From Cyanophora paradoxa (taxonomy: Eukaryota; Glaucocystophyceae; Cyanophorales; Cyanophoraceae), in the NCBI GenBank assembly GCA_004431415.1, contig QPMI01000479.1:62001-126000 (forward strand): DNA of 64,000 bases, in the 5' to 3' direction. A program made the translations under genes and the position numbers. This document shows, one piece after another, positions 57,313 to 64,000 of this stretch; positions within the stretch are counted from its first letter, which is position 1, and each line of letters begins with the position of its first letter. The notes under the pieces are model-generated. The model did no database searches and was not told the DNA's origin. It worked only from the letters and a program-made list of their open reading frames with translations.

Positions 57313-58367
57313 AATAGTTCTTTCCGCAATATTGCAGGATTTATAAAGGGAAACCCCATATTCACAGGTTCGACCTTTGAGAATTCAGGTTGGTTATTGA
57401 TCTCATCCCATGTATGCTCATGGGTTGCAGGTGGGAATATTGAAGGTCTATCTGTGATATTCGACCAAGCATGAGTGTGGTTTTGTATCCATCCCTGCAC
57501 CACATTGGATGTTGTGTAGTTTGGAATTATAGCGTTTGAACCTACTATTAAATTTTTAATGTGGACATAGTCAGAAGAAATTCGCAGATTTTCGGGATAA
57601 TAAAGCGATTGCGTTTTTGGGAAGCCGTAATAATCCTGAATATAGTATCTCACCCTTTGCTTCTCTTCAAACGTTAATGCTCTATTGAAAATGATGTATT
57701 CGGCTATATCACCTATGAAATAGTTAACACCCATCCTACTGAAAGTTGAAGGTGGAAGGTAATTTGTTCCTGTAAAGGTTCCTACATCTTGTCCTCTGAT
57801 TCCAAAGGTTATGCTGTTTGAAGTTATGGTGGTGTCCCAATAATTAGCTGAATAATTATTGGGGATGAACTGTGACTGAGGATTTGTATTAACAGGAAGC
57901 CCATCCATTCTCATTGTTAAAAGGCATTTCGGTGTGGTTTTGGCAGGGTCAGTGTTGGAAGTAATGGGGTAATAGGGTGGATCATAGTAGACATCGATTT
58001 CTGTATTTCCGTCTCCTATTTTCAGCTTTCCCTTCACATTCAGGTTACATGTAACTGTAAGATTGCTACCAATCCAAGCGGATCCTGTGTTGCTACTGTT
58101 TATTGATTTCACTGTTCCATGCACATCCAAATTACTTGTGGTAAGATTGCTTGTTATAATAAGATTTCCATCTATTGTTCCCCCTGATTTTGGCAAGTAG
58201 TTGTTGAGCCACCCTAATGTAACATTACTACTTGTGAGAGGAGCCAAGAGTTCGTTTAATGTAGCTGCACTCACCTTCGAGACAAGCCATCCCTGAACAG
58301 TATTTGAAGAGGTTAGAGGAGCTATTTGAGCATTCACAGTTGCTGTATCAGCCTTAGTAGCACACAT
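57309..58367 (-). CDS. Fibre protein with LamG-like domain, N-terminus cut at unit junction
   Basis: 352 residues. The N-terminal repeats APLTSSNTVQGWLVSK and APLTSSNVTLGWLNNY look like a trimeric fibre shaft. A jelly-roll segment, YFIGDIAEYIIFNRALTFEE then QRVRYYIQDYYG, is typical of LamG/concanavalin-like domains in viral fibres. Near the end come HTHAWSNITDRP and HEHTWDEINNQP. The start codon lies inside the palindrome of unit 2 (58367), so the original 5' part seems to have been lost when the units were joined. It ends in an ATGA overlap with the long fibre gene; the two may have been one protein. Confidence 0.7.
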   Translation of the reverse strand: MCATKADTATVNAQIAPLTSSNTVQGWLVSKVSAATLNELLAPLTSSNVTLGWLNNYLPKSGGTIDGNLIITSNLTTSNLDVHGTVKSINSSNTGSAWIGSNLTVTCNLNVKGKLKIGDGNTEIDVYYDPPYYPITSNTDPAKTTPKCLLTMRMDGLPVNTNPQSQFIPNNYSANYWDTTITSNSITFGIRGQDVGTFTGTNYLPPSTFSRMGVNYFIGDIAEYIIFNRALTFEEKQRVRYYIQDYYGFPKTQSLYYPENLRISSDYVHIKNLIVGSNAIIPNYTTSNVVQGWIQNHTHAWSNITDRPSIFPPATHEHTWDEINNQPEFSKVEPVNMGFPFINPAILRKELF

Positions 58368-58456
58368 ATTGAAAAACGAATTTAAATCCCTCGTTCATCT
58401 CGATCGCTTCGCGATCTCGATTCACTCTGGATTTAAATTCGTTTTTCAATATGTGT
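58362..58456. repeat. Palindrome at the junction of units 1 and 2
   Basis: Same 95-bp palindrome as at 51581-51675. Here it follows element sequence (the truncated LamG-like fibre gene) rather than host-like sequence, which fixes the head-to-tail joint. Confidence 0.9.
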
Positions 58457-59644
58457 TAATTTAACTACTAAAATACATATTTATCGATTAATTTCTTTAA
58501 CTTTTTATGCAAACTTTGTATAAATTAATGCAAACTTTGTATTAAAAATGATAAACGCGTTTAATTTAATGCATATTCACGATTGATTCGATCGATATTA
58601 TATCGATATATTATGTTCTTTGTCGATTACATATATAACTTCGATTGATTAACATTAAACTACTTAAAGAACGATATAATCGCGATTAATTCGCATAAAT
58701 TCGCATAAATTCGCATAAACTCGATATATCTCTCTGGTATTGAAGTAGACCACCGCCCATTCTGTATCGAAAAACGCAAAAAGTGTCACAGAGTTGCATC
58801 ATGTCCAATTAAACAATCGATGGAATTGCGGATTTACATTTTTGCACCGAAAAAGTGTCACAGAGTTGCATTATGTCCAATTAAACAATCGATCAGATTG
58901 CGGGATTTTCTATTGGAATATATCGGAACTGCATCACGTCCAATTAAACAATCGATGGAATTGCGGATTTACATTTTTGCACCGAAAAAGTGTCACAGAG
59001 TTGCATGGTCTCCAATTGAACAATCGATTAGATTGCATATGTTCTATAAAACAGAATAATTGAGATCAAGTGTGACAGGTAGTATTCAAATGATATTCAG
59101 TAAGAGATAGTTTTGTTTTTGAGAAAGTCAGTAAGAGGGGTGGAATGTCTGTGACGCCTGTGACGGCTGTGACGCCTGTTTTCAGAAGTCTGTCATTTTT
59201 GAAAATTTTAAAAAGTTTGAAAGTAGGTGTCACAGGCGTCACAGGCGTCACACTCAATTAAATTAGGTGTCACAGCGAAATTGCAGACCATTTCCAGTAA
59301 GACAACTTCGCATTTTCGGAAAGGTGGATTAATGGATAGTGTTTTGTAGGTGTCAGAGGTGTCACAAGACGGATTTCAGTAAGACAAGAATATATTTTTG
59401 AATATCTCAGTAAGAGAAAGAGATTCCATTTTTAATTGGGTGTGACGCCTGTGACGGCTGTGACGGCTGTTTTAAGAAGTCTGTCATTTTTGAAAATTTT
59501 AAAAAGTTTGAAAGTAGGCGTCACAGGCGTCACAGGCGTCACAGTCAATTAAAGAGGCGTCACAGTCAATTAAATAGGTGTCACACCCGATTATCTGACC
59601 ATTTTCAGTAAGACCATCTGAAATTCTGAATTTCTCAGTGTCAA
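58457..59644. repeat. Non-coding repeat region, unit 2
   Basis: Copy of 51676-52863: tandem repeats at 58778-59051, iteron hairpins from about 59150 and 59440 to about 59586, and CAGTAAGA repeats. A few substitutions distinguish it from unit 1, for example one right arm with AGGTGTCACAGGCGTCAC. ORFs across it reflect the repeats. Confidence 0.8.
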
Positions 59645-60046
59645 CTAACTCGGAAATCGCAATACTCTATGTTTCTCCGATTTCTCCAACCCTGAAAACA
59701 CACCTGTTATTCTCTCATCTATCTCATGAGATACTCTCGTGGTTTTTCTCTCTGCTTCTAATCCACAACTGAATATATCAATCGCCAACATACCTTCATT
59801 TGAGTAACAATGAGCAGTGCAATGGCTCTCATCCAGCAGAAGAACCATTGCAAAACCAGGAGGAGAAATACCACCATCGAAAATCTCGCAATGCTTGTGA
59901 ACTACTCGAATACCTTGCTCTTGAATAATAGTTTGCAAGAACTGCATTAACCACCTGGTTGTTGTCTCCAAGTCCTCCATTCCTACTGCTAATTGGGTTC
60001 TGAATTTGTAATCCAGCATCACATGGAAGCCTCGATGAGTATTCAT
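59645..60046 (-). CDS. speD-like: SpeD-like S-adenosylmethionine decarboxylase, unit 2
   Basis: Protein identical to the unit 1 copy over all 133 residues, with Glu73-Ser74, His79 and Cys94. DNA differs at silent positions (for example 59745 and 60029 areas), so the copies are not an assembly duplicate of one read set with perfect identity. Confidence 0.8.
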   Translation of the reverse strand: MNTHRGFHVMLDYKFRTQLAVGMEDLETTTRWLMQFLQTIIQEQGIRVVHKHCEIFDGGISPPGFAMVLLLDESHCTAHCYSNEGMLAIDIFSCGLEAERKTTRVSHEIDERITGVFSGLEKSEKHRVLRFPS

Positions 60047-60232
60047 TTATGAATAATTTAGAAAAATTAAAAACGCGAATGGTAGAATGCGAACCATCTT
60101 AGCAAGAGTGCTACCTTATGAGTTGGTGGATATCATTCTGCTGCACTACCACAAGACCTGTCCCAGCTGCTTTGACACATGCATAATCACAAAGGGAAAA
60201 TGGGGAAAGATTCTCATTTCTCTCTCAAAGAT

Positions 60233-60505
60233 CTAATCGAAATATAATACTACTGGTTTATCATCTATCACGATTCCTGATGTCGTCTTTTTTCTATATG
60301 CATGAGAGGATTTCTTGTTGCATTCTCTGCATCCACTTCCCCTTACATGATTAAATGGGTAGGTTTGCAGGATCTTGTTGCATTTAAGGCATCTAACAGA
60401 GACCTTCTCTTGTGCTTTCTTATAGACTGTCTCACTATAATCGAATTTAGCATCACCATGAACCATCATTGCAGATTCTATGAATTTCTTTGTTTTATCA
60501 TCCAT
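60233..60505 (-). CDS. Small zinc-ribbon protein, unit 2
   Basis: Same 90-residue product as at 53452-53724, with both CxxC pairs. Its upstream TA run is two bases shorter. Confidence 0.7.
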   Translation of the reverse strand: MDDKTKKFIESAMMVHGDAKFDYSETVYKKAQEKVSVRCLKCNKILQTYPFNHVRGSGCRECNKKSSHAYRKKTTSGIVIDDKPVVLYFD

Positions 60506-60532
60506 CCCTCTCTCTATATATACCTGAGATTT

Positions 60533-61363
60533 CTATGGAGCAGTATCCTGTCCGAAAATGGGGAAGTAGCGATTTGTGCCGTAATATTCTGCATATGTAT
60601 TCTGTTTTGCAATAGCATCGGTTCTCTCAGCATAGAGAATGCATTTGTAGATACCAAACCTGGTGGCTCTCACCAAGAACTGGTAATCTTCAAGACCGAA
60701 ATTCACTCCATGATAAGCAATTCCGAAATTGTCATATGGCGTGATCACAACTGCAATATTTGGGGTTCCACCCTCTACTTGACAGACAGCATAAACATCT
60801 GGTGGGATATCGACAACCACCTTGTAGTGGTCACCAATCTCAACAAGAGAATCAACTACTGATGTCTGCTCATTCACAACAATTGGGAAGATCTTGATAA
60901 TATATGGTGCATTCATACTGGGGACATAGGTGCGAATTCTGGTGTTGGGATCAATGGGATTGGGTTGATCATTTACGAAAAGAGGCGCACCAACAGCTCC
61001 ACCAATCCGAAGACCATCACCAATATATGCTCCCCCCGTTTTGCAGTTAATAGCTCCCGACCGAGATTCAAAAGAATAAGTAGAAAGAGGATCACCATAA
61101 CTGTCTGGGTCTCCATAGTGGGCAGAAAAGTTTGCATTTGTGACAAGGAGTTTCGTTGTCTTAACTATACCATTATTTTTATCACACCTGAGTTCTTGCA
61201 ATCTCAGTTTGTGGGTGGAACCAAATGTATTCATTGTGGGTTGCACTTCTGTGGATTGGAGACCTTCTACATCATCAAAGGTAGCATGCTGCAAAACGTG
61301 ATTTGCAGGTGCTGCTAATGAGAGTTGGGGTGTAATAATTCGTTCTGGTATTGGGGCAGCCAT
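60533..61363 (-). CDS. Structural-like protein, paralogue B, intact in unit 2
   Basis: 276 residues starting MAAPIPERIITPQLSLAAPA. Contains RLQELRCDKNNGIVKTTKLL and LVTNANFSAHYG, paralogous to the upstream protein, and GGAYIGDGLRIGGAVGAPLF, matching GGAFIGGGCRVSG there. The C-terminal half differs from paralogue A. It shows what the frameshifted unit 1 copy should encode. Function unknown; position among fibre-like genes suggests a virion part. Confidence 0.65.
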   Translation of the reverse strand: MAAPIPERIITPQLSLAAPANHVLQHATFDDVEGLQSTEVQPTMNTFGSTHKLRLQELRCDKNNGIVKTTKLLVTNANFSAHYGDPDSYGDPLSTYSFESRSGAINCKTGGAYIGDGLRIGGAVGAPLFVNDQPNPIDPNTRIRTYVPSMNAPYIIKIFPIVVNEQTSVVDSLVEIGDHYKVVVDIPPDVYAVCQVEGGTPNIAVVITPYDNFGIAYHGVNFGLEDYQFLVRATRFGIYKCILYAERTDAIAKQNTYAEYYGTNRYFPIFGQDTAP

Positions 61364-61386
61364 TTTACATTAAAGTGATATATAAT

Positions 61387-62241
61387 TTATGGGGTTGGGT
61401 CATCAATCACATCTGGTTCCTGGTAAAACCCTGTTGTGAAGATATCTGCAACGTTTACCCCTCGAAGTGCCGAAACAGCTGCTATATCTGTCCTCAGTCC
61501 CATAATCATAGTATTGTAAACTCCAACCTCAGTTACAAACAAATCATAGGTAAATGTCAAATTGTTATAAACACAATATCCTCGACCGAAATGGTTTGAT
61601 GCTTGAACAAAGAATAGGTAATTATGACCTGTTTGATTGTTGTTTGCTCTGCACATAGATAGCATTGCTGTGGGAAGCGGAATATTTCTTCTTACTCGAT
61701 CAGTTCCTGTTATAATAACCAATTCCGAATTTTCAAGAGTGACAGAGGAAGCAACATAGAAATGTAGAAAAGGTTGCTGTGCAACTGGTGTATAGAAACG
61801 TATTCGTTGGGGATTCTCTACATTTTGTTCAAGAGTATCTGGGACATCATTATACGAAATGGAGGATGAGAGTTGACCTGACACTCTGCAACCTCCCCCA
61901 ATAAATGCTCCTCCTGATCTCACAGTAACAGCAGCAGTATTCTTGTCGAAATCTAGGGCTTTCAGGGCAACACTGTAAGCATCAGGACCTCCATTTGTAG
62001 GCTGGAAGAAGTTAGCATTGGTGACAAGAAGTCGAGTTGTTTTAACCACACCAGAATTCTTATCAGCTCTCAGCTCTTTTACTCGAATAATCGAATTTTT
62101 ATCAAAGGAGTTACCATTGGAATTGGGTCTCTCTGTGGATTCTAAACCACGAACCTCATCATTTACTTCATGCTGGCGAAAATGCATTGCAGGGGATCCA
62201 AGGGAATATATAGGCAGTTGAACTCGATTATATTCACCCAT
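61387..62241 (-). CDS. Structural-like protein, paralogue A, unit 2
   Basis: Counterpart of 54585-55460. One extra G near 61391-61394 changes the end to DDPTP and stop, instead of THKLYITLM. MGEYN at 62241 is taken as start by comparison with unit 1; an upstream in-frame ATG exists at 62304 (MESHNKCIFRIIFLSFLVKE). The N-terminal third lies in the diverged patch and differs mostly at silent sites. Confidence 0.65.
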   Translation of the reverse strand: MGEYNRVQLPIYSLGSPAMHFRQHEVNDEVRGLESTERPNSNGNSFDKNSIIRVKELRADKNSGVVKTTRLLVTNANFFQPTNGGPDAYSVALKALDFDKNTAAVTVRSGGAFIGGGCRVSGQLSSSISYNDVPDTLEQNVENPQRIRFYTPVAQQPFLHFYVASSVTLENSELVIITGTDRVRRNIPLPTAMLSMCRANNNQTGHNYLFFVQASNHFGRGYCVYNNLTFTYDLFVTEVGVYNTMIMGLRTDIAAVSALRGVNVADIFTTGFYQEPDVIDDPTP

Positions 62242-62290
62242 TGCTTCTTTTACTAAGAAGGAAAGAAAAATAATGCGAAATATGCATTTA

Positions 62291-64000
62291 TTATGGGATT
62301 CCATATGCTGTCCAATGGATTGTGCAAGTAATACTTCGACTTTCAGATAGAGTAGGGGATGCTATGAATGTCACATAAATTGTTGTATAGGTAGATGTGG
62401 AGTTTGAGATTCCAATTCTAAAATCTACATCCCCGGGGTTTGTTGCAGGAGTTCCTTCAAGTGTGGCAGTTACAACAGGTGTCTTAGTGTAAAAAGCAGG
62501 ATCCCAATTCAAAACCTGTGCATGCTGTGTTCTCTGACCTGCACTTATAGCACCACTGTAAGCTTGAAATTTTCCTGACTTAAATCGTCTTTCTATATCA
62601 TACCAAGTTGGAAGTTGGCTAATTGTATTGGTGGTTCCCGAATTCATTGCATAAAATGCCCTTGCATAAGCATTTCCTTTGCAGAGCAAGGTTTTATCAT
62701 AGAAGTTTGCTGAATTGTGGAAGAACCAAGTTTCCTCATTTGTAGGCGATGCAGGGGCTACTATTTGACCTGATCCTACATACATAGTATTATTTGCAGT
62801 GATTGTATTGGCTGTGAATGGGTCTAAACTTGGGAGATCTGTGATTTCTGATTTAGTATGAGTATGGGCGAAATCTGTAATATTTGCCTTTGTGTGAGTA
62901 TGGGCAAAGTCGGTGATATCTGATTTAGTGTGAGAGTGAGGTCCGACAGTTGTAGAAGCTGTTGGTTTCCCATAAATGTTATCCCAATGCAAGAAGCCGC
63001 TATGTGAGGATACAGTGGGGTTCTTGCTCCAACCTACAAGACCCACAAGATAAATCCTTCCTATTCGCCCTTGAACACCCACTTTACTCAGCCCTTCACA
63101 ATTCACTCCGACATATTGCCTATACTCTACACTTGGGTCACTACCAGGAGAATAAGCATTTACTCTCGAAAGTGTATAAGAATTCGTTGATGGATAAACT
63201 CCCACAACATCGAAGTATCTGCTATTATATTGACACACATAGAAGATATAGCATGTTTTCATTCCGCAGGGACAGTCCATAACATCTTGTAGCCACTACA
63301 ATCTTCATCACCAGAAGCCCATGTGTTTGCTCCTGAGTAAGGAGATATAAATGTGAAAAATCTCCAATCGCCTGTGCGATCTGTTGAAAGACCATTTGTG
63401 GCATCAAAGTTGATAGGGGATGTGTATGTTGGTTTATTTATCAGATCATCGTAATTTCCTGTCGTTGCAACAGTTGCAAGATTAGGTCTATCTGTGATAT
63501 TTGACCAAGCATGAGTATGGGTTGCAGGAGGGAATGTTAAAGGTTTATCTGTGATATTGTTCCATGCATGACTGTGAGTTTGAAGTGCAACACCCAATTC
63601 GGTTTCATCTATATAATTTTTGCTTTGCAGGTAATCGTCTGTGACCACACCTGAAAGGGTCTCGTTGTGCAGGTTTTTAGCCGCCATTCTCTGATTGGCT
63701 TCAATAGCCCCACCTGATAGCGTTTTAATCCAAGCGATCTCAGCTTTACTGTAATTATCAGTTGGTTGCCCAACAAGTGGAATATAATTGAGTTTATCCC
63801 GAGTGAAAACTATCTTAGGTCTTGATCCATCCAAGCTGCTTACATCTGTCACATTCACATGGACAGCTGCTGAGAAGTCTTGATAACCCGCAGGATTGGA
63901 GGGAACACCGAACCCATCCTTTGGAATATCGTTTTTGTAATAGCTTGTCACATAGATATTCGGGAAAGTGTCACCCGGGTTAACATACGCCATATCTTGC
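62291..64000 (-). pseudogene. Tail-fibre-like protein, frameshifted and partial, unit 2
   Basis: Counterpart of 55510-57312, cut by the window edge. A one-base deletion near 63265 (ATTCCGCAGG against ATTCCCGCAGG in unit 1) splits it into 62291-63280 and 63259 onward. The HxH segments are the same. The C-terminal lectin-like part lies in the diverged patch, with changes such as FYTKTPVVTATLEGTPA against FYTQTPVVNATLQGTPA. Confidence 0.75.

Larger units (their letters stand above)
51581..64000. mobile_element. Virus-like element: two tandem copies of a 6,781-bp unit
   Basis: Unit 1 is 51581-58361; unit 2 is 58362 to the window edge (5.6 kb of it). Every landmark recurs at +6,781 in the left part; small indels shift it by a base or two further on. 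The region is AT-rich, has no introns and has its genes on one strand, unlike everything to its left. Gene content (fibre-like proteins with HxH motifs, LamG-like fold, zinc-ribbon protein, SpeD) resembles that of large algal DNA viruses and polinton-like viruses. No major capsid protein, packaging ATPase, polymerase or integrase is present in the unit, so it may be a viral fragment amplified in tandem. Confidence 0.8.

Noticed and set aside
51581-64000. Plain bacteriophage contamination.
   Set aside because: Not excluded, since fibre genes and SpeD also occur in phages, but the host-element joint lies inside one contiguous sequence and no phage head, tail or lysis genes are present. Read evidence is needed.
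1-64000. tRNA, rRNA or telomere repeats.
   Set aside because: No cloverleaf-like A/B boxes in a convincing arrangement, no rRNA core sequence and no telomeric hexamer or heptamer array were found by reading.

Overview
The window is a nuclear genomic segment of a GC-rich microbial eukaryote, joined at about 51,581 to an AT-rich, intron-free, virus-like tandem repeat that runs to the right edge. Signs of a eukaryotic nucleus are dense introns with GT-AG (and apparently some GC-AG) borders and typical nuclear genes: Pelota, RNase H1, a CHD chromatin remodeller, an RSF1/CECR2-type DDT/WHIM protein, a SETD3/Rubisco-LSMT-like SET protein, RING and F-box proteins. The SET gene and the algal-virus character of the right end make an alga likely. 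The lineage cannot be fixed by reading alone.

Host part, left to right. 1-1408 (+) is the 3' part of an F-box/LRR paralogue. 2440-6592 (-) is a coiled-coil protein of unknown role. 7109-11726 (-) is a DDT/WHIM chromatin protein. It diverges, across only 98 bp, from a SET-domain methyltransferase (11825-14921, +). 15288-17764 (-) is the full F-box/LRR relative of the first gene. 18798-19870 (+) is a coiled-coil RING protein. 20307-23014 (-) is Pelota, with an unusual tail, and it diverges from a membrane-anchored, His-rich beta-helix protein (23153-24414, +). 24739-26559 (-) is unrecognised. 27262-28681 (-) is RNase H1. 29316-44317 (+) is a 15-kb CHD-type remodeller. 45018-50405 (+) is a coiled-coil plus PIN-domain protein. 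Introns in most of these genes carry a strand-oriented GTACCCC motif, which by itself shows the direction of transcription.

50406-51580 is a transition zone of rising AT content. It holds a possible minus-strand gene and a small A-tailed insertion flanked by a 17-bp direct repeat.

Virus-like part, 51581-64000: two head-to-tail copies of a 6,781-bp unit, the second cut by the window edge. Each copy begins with a palindrome (28-bp perfect stem), followed by about 1.2 kb of non-coding tandem repeats and GTGACGCC iteron hairpins. Then comes a single-strand gene cluster. Read in its minus-strand sense, the order is: LamG-like fibre protein, long HxH tail-fibre-like protein with a possible H-type-lectin-like end, two paralogous structural-like proteins, a small zinc-ribbon protein, and a bacterial-type S-adenosylmethionine decarboxylase (SpeD) with its catalytic Ser/His/Cys spacing intact. 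The two copies carry different single-base frameshifts, so each has an intact version of a gene broken in the other. One patch of about 750 bp is clearly more diverged than the rest. No capsid, packaging ATPase or polymerase gene is visible, so the element may be a fragment of an algal large DNA virus or polinton-like virus, or a satellite array.
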